A stretch of 64,000 nt of DNA from VBDM01 sp035651815 (GTDB lineage Bacteria > Pseudomonadota > Gammaproteobacteria > Burkholderiales > SG8-39). The position numbers and the translations under genes are program-made. The DNA is taken from the NCBI GenBank assembly GCA_035651815.1, contig DASRFB010000077.1:1-64000 (forward strand), given 5' to 3'. The number at the start of each line of letters is the position of its first letter. Within the stretch, counting starts at the first letter, position 1. Below are positions 24,565 through 32,652 of this stretch, one piece after another. Below the pieces are notes generated by a model. It had not been told where the DNA came from, did no database searches, and saw nothing but the letters and a program-made list of their open reading frames with translations.

Positions 24565-25837
24565 ATATCGCAGCGTCGCCTTCGTGAGCGGTAAGGGTGG
24601 AGTGGGGAAGACCACCCTCGCCACGAACTTCGCATTCCTGGTCGGCACATCGGGCACGCCGGTGCTAGTCATAGACCTGGACTTCCACAACATGGGCTGT
24701 ACCGGCGTATTCGCCTCACAAGGTGAGTTATCGGGTGCCAATGCGAAGGATCTGCTGCGCCTGGAGCAGGTCGATTCCGCGAATCCGAAGCTGGTACGCG
24801 TGGCTCCGAACGTATGGCTACTCCCGGCGTCGTTGTTTGCGGAAGTGCAGCACGACTGGGATGCAATCTTCGATAATCCACGACTGATGAGCGCGCGACT
24901 CGGCTGCCTGTTCGACTATTTCGCGCGCAGGGACGGGATTGGCTGCTTCGTTCTCGACTGTCATGGCGGTATCGATGCGACCAGCATTGCGTCGGCCGGG
25001 ATCTGCCACCATACTCTGGTGGTCACCGAGGCCGATACGGTCACGTTCGCCGGCACGCTCGGGTTGATCGATACGTATTACGAGTACTATGCCGGATCCG
25101 ATCTCAAGCCGAACATCGAATACATCGTCAACCGGATACCGCCGAAGTACCGCTGGAAGGACTTGGACCGTGTCTACGGCGACTATCTGGGCCGGCACCT
25201 TGCGCGTTTCACCGCGAGCGGCGGCATCCTCGCCTACATTCCCACAGAGAACTATGTCGCCGACACTTTCGGTGACTATCCTTTTCAAGCCGAGCTGGCG
25301 CCTTCCGCGCTGTTTACGCGCAAGATCGAGCTTATGATTTGCCGGCTGTTCGATCCGGCGAGTCCCACATTGGTCGCGAAGAAGATTCGTAGGCATTGCG
25401 CGTCGCCGCGTCGGGCTCGCAAGACATACCGCGCCATCACGTCGCGCGAATCGAAGAATATCCGGGCCGTGGTGGCGTCCTATGGAGTATCCTCTTTCAT
25501 CTTTCTGCTCTTGCTTCCCTTCTCGATACTGATCGCAACCCTCACGGACGGAAAACCCAACGACTACGCGGGCCCGGGAGCGGTGGCGTTCTGGGGCTTG
25601 GTGATGTTGTTCTACTACTTCGCTATTTGGAACAGCTGCCTGTATTTTCGCGACCGGCTCAATTTGCAAAAGAGACTGCTCCGGCTTTGTCCGCGCATGA
25701 GGACGATCTGGGCGCGCTTCGCGCTCTGGAAAGTGCGCACCTTGTATTACGCGACGCTTTCGGGCGTGGTATTCCCGATCATTATTTTGGGTGTCGTCCT
25801 GATCGGCGTGTTCGCCGCCGACATGTACAAGTACTGA
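24545..25837 (+). CDS. MinD/ParA-like ATPase with C-terminal transmembrane region
   Basis: A 430-residue protein. The N-terminal ~250 residues are a deviant-Walker-A ATPase: KGGVGKTT at 17-24 with the signature lysine K17, DLDFHN at 44-49 (switch I aspartate) and Walker B FVLDCHGGID (D138). The final ~110 residues contain three hydrophobic spans (SFIFLLLLPFSILIATL, AVAFWGLVMLFYYFAIWNSC, and a C-terminal FPIIILGVVLIGVFAA), separated by basic loops. MinD and ParA relatives usually bind membranes with a short amphipathic helix, not integral helices. It overlaps the preceding two-helix membrane protein gene, suggesting a membrane complex. Use of ATA, TTA and CTA codons differs from the neighbours. 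Function unknown; start ATG 24545 is inferred from the position of the P-loop. Confidence 0.75.
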   Translation: MPNSNNKYRSVAFVSGKGGVGKTTLATNFAFLVGTSGTPVLVIDLDFHNMGCTGVFASQGELSGANAKDLLRLEQVDSANPKLVRVAPNVWLLPASLFAEVQHDWDAIFDNPRLMSARLGCLFDYFARRDGIGCFVLDCHGGIDATSIASAGICHHTLVVTEADTVTFAGTLGLIDTYYEYYAGSDLKPNIEYIVNRIPPKYRWKDLDRVYGDYLGRHLARFTASGGILAYIPTENYVADTFGDYPFQAELAPSALFTRKIELMICRLFDPASPTLVAKKIRRHCASPRRARKTYRAITSRESKNIRAVVASYGVSSFIFLLLLPFSILIATLTDGKPNDYAGPGAVAFWGLVMLFYYFAIWNSCLYFRDRLNLQKRLLRLCPRMRTIWARFALWKVRTLYYATLSGVVFPIIILGVVLIGVFAADMYKY

Positions 25838-25849
25838 ACGGCTCACGGC

Positions 25850-26731
25850 ATGCCGTTCGCCACGATCAACGGGATCCGCGTCCATTACGCCGTCCAGGGC
25901 GCGGGACCGCACCTGCTGATGTTCGCGCCGGGCGGCTGGCGCTCGGTGATGTCGCGCTGGACCGCCGCCGGCGGCAAGGAGGCGTTCGGCGAGATGGACG
26001 GCCTCGCGACGCTCTCGCGCCACTTCACCACGATCGCCTACGACCGCCGCGAGTGCGGCCTGTCGGGCGGGCGCGTCGAGCCGCTCGGCTGGGATCTGTA
26101 CGTCGCCGAGGCCAAGGCGCTGCTCGATCTCGCCGGCGCGCGGCGCGCCTGGGTGCTCGGCTCGTGCATGGGCGCCTCCCTCGCGCTCGCGTTCGCGGCT
26201 CGCCACCCGCAGGCCTGCCTCGGCCTGCTGCTGCACTGGCCCGTGGGCGGCTATCTCTGGATGAAGAAGGGCCACGGCTTCTTCGAGCGCCACATCGAGT
26301 TCGTGCGCGCGAACGGCCTCGCGGCGGTCGTCGCGCGGGCGCCGAAGGGCGAGAACTTCTGGTACGACCCCGAGATCGGGCCGTGGGGCTCGCCGGCCGC
26401 GGTCTATCCCGAGTTCGCCGCCGAGCTCGCGCGTCAGGACGTCGGCCGCTACCTCGAGATCTGCGCGCAGAGCCGCGACGCGATCTTCAACGACACCATG
26501 CCCTCGGGCGCGAGCGGCGAGGAGCTGATGCGCATGGACGTGCCCGCGCTCATCCTGTCGGGCGCCGACACCCGCCACACGGTGTCGGCGGCGTGGGCGC
26601 TGAAGGAGCTGATGCCGCGTGCCCAGTTCTGGGACGTGCTGCCGCCGGGCCAGAACGGCGCCAACGTGCTCGAGCAGATCCTGCGCTTCGTGTCGCCTCA
26701 GCGCGACAAGGTCGCGATCGCCCGCTCGTAG
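25850..26731 (+). CDS. Alpha/beta hydrolase-fold protein with cysteine at the nucleophile elbow
   Basis: A 293-residue alpha/beta hydrolase-fold protein. The strand-3 region TTIAYDRRECGLSGG and the nucleophile elbow VLGSCMGAS are clear, but the nucleophile position is C106, not serine. The acid segment ALILSGADTRHTV is present. The usual C-terminal GH-x-P segment that holds the catalytic histidine reads PPGQNGANVLEQILRFV and has no histidine. It may use another histidine (H in RHTV is close to the acid) or have lost ester hydrolysis. It starts 12 bases after the ATPase gene, but its GC-rich codon use shows it belongs to the older background. The last 34 bases overlap the convergent gene. Confidence 0.82.
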   Translation: MPFATINGIRVHYAVQGAGPHLLMFAPGGWRSVMSRWTAAGGKEAFGEMDGLATLSRHFTTIAYDRRECGLSGGRVEPLGWDLYVAEAKALLDLAGARRAWVLGSCMGASLALAFAARHPQACLGLLLHWPVGGYLWMKKGHGFFERHIEFVRANGLAAVVARAPKGENFWYDPEIGPWGSPAAVYPEFAAELARQDVGRYLEICAQSRDAIFNDTMPSGASGEELMRMDVPALILSGADTRHTVSAAWALKELMPRAQFWDVLPPGQNGANVLEQILRFVSPQRDKVAIARS

Positions 26732-27678
26732 TACGACAGGTCGACGTAGTGCTCGGGCGCGGGCGCCGGACGGCCGCCGCCTTCGATCTCCTGCCGGAGC
26801 GCGAGCATGTTCCGGAATCCCTGCATGTCGAAGCGCGCGTCGGGCGTGAACCCGGCCGCGGGATCGGCGAGCTGCCGATAGGTGCGGGCCGCCACCTCGG
26901 GCGTGATCTTCAGCTCGCGCTGGAGCATCGCGACGCACTCGTCGCGGTGGCGCGGATCGAGCACCCAGCGCAGCGACTCGACGTAGGCGGCGATGTAGCG
27001 CTCGAGCAGGCCGCGGTTGCGCTCGGCCCAGGCGCGCAGGCCGAAGGCGCCGTTCGCCTGGTAAGGCCCCAGCGCGTCGACGGGGTTGCCGAGGCTCTTC
27101 ATCCCCATGGCCTCGGCCTGGATCGTATACGGCAGATTGAGAATCGCCGCGGCATTGGCCGGATCCGCGGCCATCGCCTTCAGTCGCAGCTCCCCGCGGC
27201 CGACCGGCTTCACCGTGTAGTCGCGGCTCTCGAGCAGGCCGTGCTTGCGCAGCATCTTCTTCGCGAGCAGCGCGTACGCGGTGTTCGGTGCGTCGACGAC
27301 CAGCACGCGGCCGCGCAGGTCGGCGAAGGAGCCGATGCCCGGCTGCACGAAGAACTGGTTCATGCCGCTGTCGCCGCCGGTCACGATGACGACGTCGCGG
27401 CCGCCGTCGGCCATCGCCACGGCGTTGTCGACCGCCGCGTGCACGACGTCGAACTCGCCCGCGGCGAGGCCCGCGCGCTGCTTGGTCGAGTTCTCGGTGA
27501 ACGACAGGCGCACCGCGAGCCCGCGTGCGGCGAAGATGCCCTTCTCCACGCCGGCGTGGAGCGCCAGCGACTTTGCGTTGGGGAACGCGTTGACGCGGAC
27601 GACGTCCGGATCGGCGGCGCCGGCCGCGCCCGTCGCGAGCGCCGCCGCGAAGGCGGCGGCGAGGAGGAGCGCTCGCAT
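26698..27678 (-). CDS. NMT1/THI5-like ABC substrate-binding protein
   Basis: A 326-residue periplasmic protein with a signal peptide (~1-22, MRALLLAAAFAAALATGAAG). It resembles the SsuA/NMT1 group: VRVNAFPNAKSLALHAGVEKGIF, FTENSTKQRAGLAAGEFDVVHAAVDNAVAM and GSFADLRGRVLVVDAPNTAYA. This group delivers sulfonates, pyrimidines or aromatic acids to an ABC importer; no permease or ATPase is nearby. I chose the ATG at 27678 because it starts the signal peptide. It lies nine bases after the exported methyltransferase gene, on the same strand. Confidence 0.82.
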   Translation of the reverse strand: MRALLLAAAFAAALATGAAGAADPDVVRVNAFPNAKSLALHAGVEKGIFAARGLAVRLSFTENSTKQRAGLAAGEFDVVHAAVDNAVAMADGGRDVVIVTGGDSGMNQFFVQPGIGSFADLRGRVLVVDAPNTAYALLAKKMLRKHGLLESRDYTVKPVGRGELRLKAMAADPANAAAILNLPYTIQAEAMGMKSLGNPVDALGPYQANGAFGLRAWAERNRGLLERYIAAYVESLRWVLDPRHRDECVAMLQRELKITPEVAARTYRQLADPAAGFTPDARFDMQGFRNMLALRQEIEGGGRPAPAPEHYVDLSYYERAIATLSR

Positions 27679-27686
27679 GCCGGGGC

Positions 27687-28505
27687 TCAGCGGCTCGCGC
27701 TCCAGCGCTCGCTTTTCGCGCCGGACTTCACGGTGCCCTGGATCCCCTTGTCGCCGACGCGCCCCCGGTACTCGGCGCCGCCGGCGGTGAAGCTGATCTG
27801 ATCGCCGCGCAGCTTGCCGCGCTGGACCGGCGACGACTTGCCGCCCGAGCTCAGCGTGCCGCTCACCGTCTGGTACGTCTGCCGCAGCGTCAGCTCGCCC
27901 TGGCCCGTCTTCCACACGCCCTCGACGTGCGCCGGCACGATCCACAGGTACGCGGTGCAGTACGAGCTGCAGCCGAGCTCGGCCGTCTCGTCGGGTTCCC
28001 AGTCGCCCATGCGGAAGGTGTTGGAGACGACGCGCGTGCCGGGCTTCAGATTGAGAATCGTCGGCCGCAGCCGCAGGTTGATGTCGGTGAGCAGGAACAT
28101 CGTGATCACCGTGGCGCGCGACAGATCGGTCTTGAACAGGTCGGCCTTCTCGAACTTGGCCCGGTCCGACACGCCCGCCTCCTTCGCGTTGCGGCGCGAC
28201 AGCTCGACCATGTCGGGGTTGTACTCGATGCCGAGCGCGTGCGCGCCGCGCTTGGCCGCGCCGATCACGGTGCGGCCGTCTCCCGAGCCGAGGTCCATGA
28301 CGAAGTCCTTCGGGGTGACCTTCGCCATATCGAGCATCTTCTGCACCAGCGCCTCGGGCGTCGGCACCCAGACGACGTCCTTCCCCTGCTGGCCAACCTC
28401 GGGCTGAAACTGACTCTGGGTCGCGGTCTGCGCCAGTGCACCGGCCGGAACCGCGAGAACGAGCAACGCGACGGCCCACCGCCGCGCGAAACGCCATGCG
28501 GTCAT
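27687..28505 (-). CDS. Exported class I SAM-dependent methyltransferase
   Basis: A 272-residue protein with a clear Sec signal peptide (~1-26, RRWAVALLVLAVPAGALAQ), followed by a class I methyltransferase domain: DLGSGDGRT at 71-79, LGIEYNPDMVELSRRNA and a later GDWEPDETAELG segment. The last ~70 residues form a beta-rich domain of repeated lysine/glycine strands (GKLRGDQISFTAGGAEYRGRV). SAM is not expected in the periplasm, so either the domain works before export, is a binding module, or uses another donor. Related exported proteins are common in betaproteobacteria. ATG 28505 follows CCAGGAGATC. Confidence 0.8.
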   Translation of the reverse strand: MTAWRFARRWAVALLVLAVPAGALAQTATQSQFQPEVGQQGKDVVWVPTPEALVQKMLDMAKVTPKDFVMDLGSGDGRTVIGAAKRGAHALGIEYNPDMVELSRRNAKEAGVSDRAKFEKADLFKTDLSRATVITMFLLTDINLRLRPTILNLKPGTRVVSNTFRMGDWEPDETAELGCSSYCTAYLWIVPAHVEGVWKTGQGELTLRQTYQTVSGTLSSGGKSSPVQRGKLRGDQISFTAGGAEYRGRVGDKGIQGTVKSGAKSERWSASR

Positions 28506-28616
28506 GCTGATCTCCTGGTTAGTGGGCGCTCGATGACACCCGTGGCGCGGCGACTGCCCGCGCAGGCCGTATGTTACTCGACCCGGCCCGCGACGACGCT
28601 CGCCGGTCGCGCGCCC

Positions 28617-28643
28617 AAAAAAACAGCCGCGCGGCGCGGCTGT
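28617..28643 (-). terminator. Rho-independent terminator of the CsbD-like gene
   Basis: The inverted repeat ACAGCCGCGC / GCGCGGCTGT followed on the minus strand by seven T residues lies 18 bases beyond the stop codon of the CsbD-like gene. Confidence 0.85.
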
Positions 28644-28660
28644 CGGAAGGAGCGGCTCGC

Positions 28661-28858
28661 CTAGCCTTCGCGGCCGGAATCCTCCGGGTCCCGGTCGAGG
28701 TCGTCGCGCGCGTCGCCGTACGACTTCTGAACCTTGCCCGCCGCCTGCTTGGCGACACCCTTCACCTGCTGCTTGCGGTTCTTCACCAGCTTGCCCGCCT
28801 TTTCCTGCGCCTTACCCGCGACTTGCTTCGCGCGGCCCTTCACCTGGTCCTTGTTCAC
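28661..28858 (-). CDS. CsbD-like small stress protein
   Basis: A 65-residue, highly charged protein: NKDQVKGRAKQVAGKAQEKA, then VKGVAKQAAGKVQKSYGD and an acidic tail. The repeated GxAKxxAGK pattern is that of the CsbD/YjbJ family, abundant hydrophilic proteins induced in stationary phase or stress. The start is a GTG at 28858 with an AGGAG site eight bases upstream; no in-frame ATG exists. A similar gene at 37038-37220 also begins GTG-AAC-AAG. A T-run hairpin follows the gene, so it is monocistronic. Confidence 0.8.
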   Translation of the reverse strand: MNKDQVKGRAKQVAGKAQEKAGKLVKNRKQQVKGVAKQAAGKVQKSYGDARDDLDRDPEDSGREG

Positions 28859-28964
28859 CTCGGTCTCCTGAAAAGATTCGTGGGATCGCCGGCGCGCGCT
28901 CGTGCCGGCGATCGTAGGACACGCGCGCGGCGCGCCGCGTTCAGCGCGAGCGACGCTCGGCCGC

Positions 28965-29657
28965 TCAGGCGAGGCGGAACGACTCGAGCGAGTACACGAA
29001 GCGGTAGCCCGGCCAGCTGAAGCCACCCGGCGGCGCCTGCAGCCATTCGTTGGTCCGCAGGCTCGCCGTCCCGCGCAGCTCCGGGACGTACCACTCGGTC
29101 TCGTCGTGGTACAGCGGGCGGGGCGTGAACGAGTCGCGCGGCCCGAAGTTGAAGGTCCTGTGGATGAGGATCGCACGGTAAGTGCGCGCGCCGACGGCGA
29201 TGCCCTCCCAGCCTTCCGCGCGCGAGGTGTGGCTCAGGTAGGAGCGGAACCCGCTGCCGTAGATGCGGTAGAGCCCTTGGCGCCAAGCCTTGCCCGAATA
29301 GAGCGGAAAGTCGTAGAGCACGAGCCGCGGCTCGAACAGGCCCGCGATCGGCCCGTCCTCGCTGAGCAGTCCCGAGACCTGAACCCCGGGCGCCTCGAAC
29401 AAGGCGTCGTCGCGCGTCGCGCCGTTCTGATCCACCGTGACGAAACGGATGCCCGCGGGGCTCACCGCGCTCACCGTGCGCGTCAGCACGTCGCGCGGCA
29501 AGCCGTTGTAGCCGTCGATGCGCCGAAAGGTCCAGCTGTCGCCCGCGCGCCATTGCGGGGCCTCGACGACGGTCGGCTCGTACTCGCCCAGGCGCGGCGC
29601 CGCGCAGGCGCCGAGCGCGAGCGCGCCGCCGGCGGCCAGGAAAGCTCTGCGGTCCAT
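28965..29657 (-). CDS. Putative lipoprotein of unknown function
   Basis: A 230-residue protein. The N-terminus MDRRAFLAAGGALALGACAAP has a twin-arginine motif and a lipobox with C18 as acylation site. The mature part has no motif I recognise; it is rich in aromatic residues and predicted beta-strands (WRAGDSWTFRRIDGYNG, PRLVLYDFPLYSGKAW, ETEWYVPELRGTASL), which suggests a periplasmic beta-sandwich. It lies between a CsbD-like gene and a DUF1993 gene, all on the minus strand but with gaps of 55-110 bases. Confidence 0.65.
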   Translation of the reverse strand: MDRRAFLAAGGALALGACAAPRLGEYEPTVVEAPQWRAGDSWTFRRIDGYNGLPRDVLTRTVSAVSPAGIRFVTVDQNGATRDDALFEAPGVQVSGLLSEDGPIAGLFEPRLVLYDFPLYSGKAWRQGLYRIYGSGFRSYLSHTSRAEGWEGIAVGARTYRAILIHRTFNFGPRDSFTPRPLYHDETEWYVPELRGTASLRTNEWLQAPPGGFSWPGYRFVYSLESFRLA

Positions 29658-29712
29658 GGCTCTTCCGGATCGACCGCCGCGCGCTCGAAGTCGTTCCCGC
29701 GGCGACGCCGGG

Positions 29713-30219
29713 TCAGGGCGTTCCGATGTAGTCGCGCTTCGCGAGCTCGACGCCGTTGTGGCGAAGGATGTCGTACGCCGTGGTGACGTGGAAATAGAAG
29801 TTCGGCAGCGCGTGTCCGAGCAGGTACTGCATGCCGGTGAAGTCGATCTCGCGCGGGCCGAGCTTGAGATGGATCTTCTTGTCCTCGGTGCCTTCGAGCT
29901 GCGCCGGGGCGATGCTCTTGACGAAGTCGATGGTCTTCGCGATACGCGCCTTGAGCTCGGGGAAGGTCTGCTCGGTGTCCTCGTGCTTCGGCACCTCGAC
30001 CCCGGCGAGCCGCGCGACCGCGCCCTTGGCGGTGTCGCAGGCGATCTGGACCTGGCGCTTCATCGGAAACATGTCGGGGAAGAGACGGTCGCTCGCGAGC
30101 ACCGCCGGGTCGATCTTCCTCGCCTCGGCATGGGCCTGGGCCTTGTCGAGGATGGCCGAAAGGTTGGTCAGCATGTTGACGAAGCGCGGCGCGCTCGCCT
30201 GGTACATCGAGATCTTCAT
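29713..30219 (-). CDS. DUF1993-family protein
   Basis: A 168-residue soluble helical protein that matches the DUF1993 pattern: SMYQASAPRFVNMLTNLSAI near the start, PDMFPMKRQVQIACDTAKGA in the middle and a C-terminal PNFYFHVTTAYDILRHNGVE with conserved histidine. The fold is related to DinB-like four-helix bundles, and its biochemical role is unknown. The ATG at 30219 follows GCGGGAGCC. Divergent from a Bug receptor gene. Confidence 0.75.
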   Translation of the reverse strand: MKISMYQASAPRFVNMLTNLSAILDKAQAHAEARKIDPAVLASDRLFPDMFPMKRQVQIACDTAKGAVARLAGVEVPKHEDTEQTFPELKARIAKTIDFVKSIAPAQLEGTEDKKIHLKLGPREIDFTGMQYLLGHALPNFYFHVTTAYDILRHNGVELAKRDYIGTP

Positions 30220-30334
30220 CGCGGCTCCCGCTGGATCGATGGCGTGGCCGGCCATTCTAGTGCCGGCCGCGCCGCCGCGCCGCCTGCTGGACCCGCGGGG
30301 CGATTTGCGGCCAAAATGGGGCGAGGAGGTGGAT

Positions 30335-31312
30335 ATGACCCGGCCGGCTTTCGTTCTCGCGTGGCGGACCCTGTGCGCCGCGGCGCTCCTGCTGATCGCG
30401 GCGTCGGCCTCGGCGCAGTACCCGGCGCGGCCGCTCCGGCTGCTCGTGCCGAACCCGCCCGGCGGCGCGACCGACACCATCGCGCGCGTGGTCGCGCCCG
30501 GCCTGGGCGAGGTGCTCGGCCAACCGGTCGTGGTCGAGAACCGGCCGGGGTCGAACGGCAACCTCTCGAGCGAGCTCGCGGCCAAGGCCGCGCCCGACGG
30601 CTATACGCTGCTCCTCGGGCAGGACAGCCAGATCGTCATCAGCCCGCACCTCTACCGCAACATGCCGGTCGACACGCTGAAGGACCTCGCGCCGGTCGCA
30701 TCGCTCGTGACCACGCAGATGGTGCTCTCCATCAACCCGTCGCTGCCGGTGCGCACGCTCCCCGAGTTCATCGAGTACGCGCGCCGCGCCAACCCGCCGC
30801 TCGCGTACGCCTCGATCGGCAACGGCAGCCAGCACCACCTGACGATGGAGATGCTCAAGGCGCGCGCCGGCATCAACCTCGTCCACGTCCCGTTCAAGGG
30901 CGGCGGCCCGGCGACGCTCGCCGTGATCGCCGGAGAAGTCCCGGTCATGTTCGGCGGAAACTCCGTCACCGGCCAGATCAAGGCGGGGAAGCTGCGCGGC
31001 CTCGCGGTCGCCGGCAAGCACCGCTCGGAGACTTTTCCCGACCTGCCGACGCTGTCGGAGTTCTATCCCGGGCTCGAGGTCACGGCGTGGCTCGGGCTCT
31101 TCACCGCGGCCCGGGTGCCTCCCGACATCGTGTCCCGGCTGCACGACGAGACCAACCGCCTGCTCGGGCGCCGCGACGTGCGCGAGCGCATCGCCAAGGT
31201 CGGCGGCCTCACGCCGTTCGCGACGACGAGCGACGAATTCAAGGCGCTGATCCGCTCCGAGTACGCCAAGTACGGCGACGTGGTGAAGGCCGTCGGCGCG
31301 ACCATCGATTGA
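30335..31312 (+). CDS. Bug/TctC-family periplasmic solute receptor
   Basis: A 325-residue receptor with a signal peptide (~1-27, LIAASASAQ) and the canonical blocks YPARPLRLLVPNPPGGATD, ENRPGSNGNLS, AAPDGYTLL, HVPFKGGGPA and PTLSEFYPGLEV. The ligand-contacting PGGATD loop is fully conserved, unlike in the two receptors at 15-17 kb. ATG 30335 is preceded by GAGGAGG. The transporter gene that follows starts within its stop codon, an arrangement that could couple them, although an LplT-like carrier is not a known partner of Bug receptors. Confidence 0.92.
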   Translation: MTRPAFVLAWRTLCAAALLLIAASASAQYPARPLRLLVPNPPGGATDTIARVVAPGLGEVLGQPVVVENRPGSNGNLSSELAAKAAPDGYTLLLGQDSQIVISPHLYRNMPVDTLKDLAPVASLVTTQMVLSINPSLPVRTLPEFIEYARRANPPLAYASIGNGSQHHLTMEMLKARAGINLVHVPFKGGGPATLAVIAGEVPVMFGGNSVTGQIKAGKLRGLAVAGKHRSETFPDLPTLSEFYPGLEVTAWLGLFTAARVPPDIVSRLHDETNRLLGRRDVRERIAKVGGLTPFATTSDEFKALIRSEYAKYGDVVKAVGATID

Positions 31313-32652
31313 GCACCCAGTTCCAGCTGCTGCGCGAGCGGCGCTTCCGGCCGCTGTTCTTCACGCAGTTCCTCGGCGCGTTCAACGACAACGTCTTCAA
31401 GACCGCGCTCGTGACGCTGGTGGCGTTCCGCGCGGGGCAGCTCACCGACGCGGATCCGCGGACGCTGGTGACGCTGCTCCCGGGGCTCTTCATCCTGCCG
31501 TTCTTTCTCTTCTCGGCCACGAGCGGACAGCTCGCCGACAAGCTCGACAAGTCGCGCATCGCGCGCGCGGTGAAGCTGTTCGAGATCGCGGTGATGGCGC
31601 TCGCCGCGTGGGGCTTCCTCGCGGGCAGCCTGTGGCAGCTCGTGACGGCGCTCTTCCTCATGGGGCTGCACTCGACGGTGTTCGGCCCGGTCAAGTACGG
31701 CTACCTGCCGCAGCACCTCGCGACCGACGAGCTGATCGGCGGCAACGGCCTGATCGAGATGGGCACCTTCGTCGCGATCCTGCTCGGCGAGGTGCTCGGC
31801 GCATGGCTGGCGACGATGCCGCAGGGCGCGATCGCGACCTCGGCGACGGTGGTGGGCGTGGCGGTCCTCGGCTGGTGGGCGAGCCGCGGCATCCCGGTGA
31901 CGCCGCCGGTCGATCCCGGCCTGCGCGTCGGCGCGAACTTCGCCGCCGAGACCTGGCGCAACCTGCGCTTCGCCCGCGGCAACCGCGTCGTATGGCTCTC
32001 GCTCGTCGGCATCTCGTGGTTCTGGTTCTACGGCGCGACGCTGCTCGCGCAATTCCCGGTGTACGCGAAGGACGTCCTCGGCGGCGACGAGAGCGTCTTC
32101 ATCCTGCTGCTCACGATCTTCTCGGTGGGCATCGGCGCGGGGTCGCTCCTGTGCGAGCGGCTCTCGGGCCGTCGCGTCGAGATCGGGCTCGTGCCCTTCG
32201 GCACGATCGGCCTCACGCTGTTCGGCGTCGACCTGTATTTCGCGAGCGGCTCGCAAGCGGCGGGCGCCGGCGCGCATTTCACGCAGTTCCTGCGCGAGCC
32301 CGCGCACTGGCGCCTGCTCGCGGACCTAGCGCTCCTCGGCGTGTTCGGGGGCTTCTATATCGTGCCGCTCTACGCGCTCATCCAGACGCGCAGCGAGAAG
32401 ACGCACCAGTCGCGCGTCATCGCCGCGAACAACATCCTGAACGCGGCGTTCATGGTGGTGTCGGCGCTCGCGTCGATGCTGCTGTTCGCGGCCGGCCTGT
32501 CGATCCCGCAGCTGTTCCTCGCCACGGCGCTCGCGAACGCCGCGGTGGGCGCGTCGATCTACGCGATCGTGCCCGAGTTCACGCAGCGCTTCGTGGCGTG
32601 GGTGAGCCGCAGGCCGGCTTCGATGCCCGAGCGCTACGACGACGCCCGGTAG
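31309..32652 (+). CDS. MFS transporter, LplT-like (lysophospholipid flippase family)
   Basis: A 447-residue major facilitator with about 12 hydrophobic segments. The N-terminus RRFRPLFFTQFLGAFNDNVF is the hallmark of the LplT group, which moves lysophospholipids across the inner membrane; GPVKYGYLPQHLATDELIGG and QTRSEKTHQSRVIAANNILN match the same family. In many proteobacteria LplT is fused or adjacent to an acyltransferase/acyl-ACP synthetase, which is missing here. No ATG precedes the conserved start; I use the TTG at 31309, overlapping the Bug stop codon, as the most likely initiation codon. The 3' end overlaps the convergent queC gene by 19 bases. Confidence 0.85.
   Translation: MSTQFQLLRERRFRPLFFTQFLGAFNDNVFKTALVTLVAFRAGQLTDADPRTLVTLLPGLFILPFFLFSATSGQLADKLDKSRIARAVKLFEIAVMALAAWGFLAGSLWQLVTALFLMGLHSTVFGPVKYGYLPQHLATDELIGGNGLIEMGTFVAILLGEVLGAWLATMPQGAIATSATVVGVAVLGWWASRGIPVTPPVDPGLRVGANFAAETWRNLRFARGNRVVWLSLVGISWFWFYGATLLAQFPVYAKDVLGGDESVFILLLTIFSVGIGAGSLLCERLSGRRVEIGLVPFGTIGLTLFGVDLYFASGSQAAGAGAHFTQFLREPAHWRLLADLALLGVFGGFYIVPLYALIQTRSEKTHQSRVIAANNILNAAFMVVSALASMLLFAAGLSIPQLFLATALANAAVGASIYAIVPEFTQRFVAWVSRRPASMPERYDDAR

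Noticed and set aside
28617..28643. Strong hairpin as an RNA gene or attachment site
   Set aside because: Position and the T-run on the minus strand make it a normal terminator of the CsbD-like gene.
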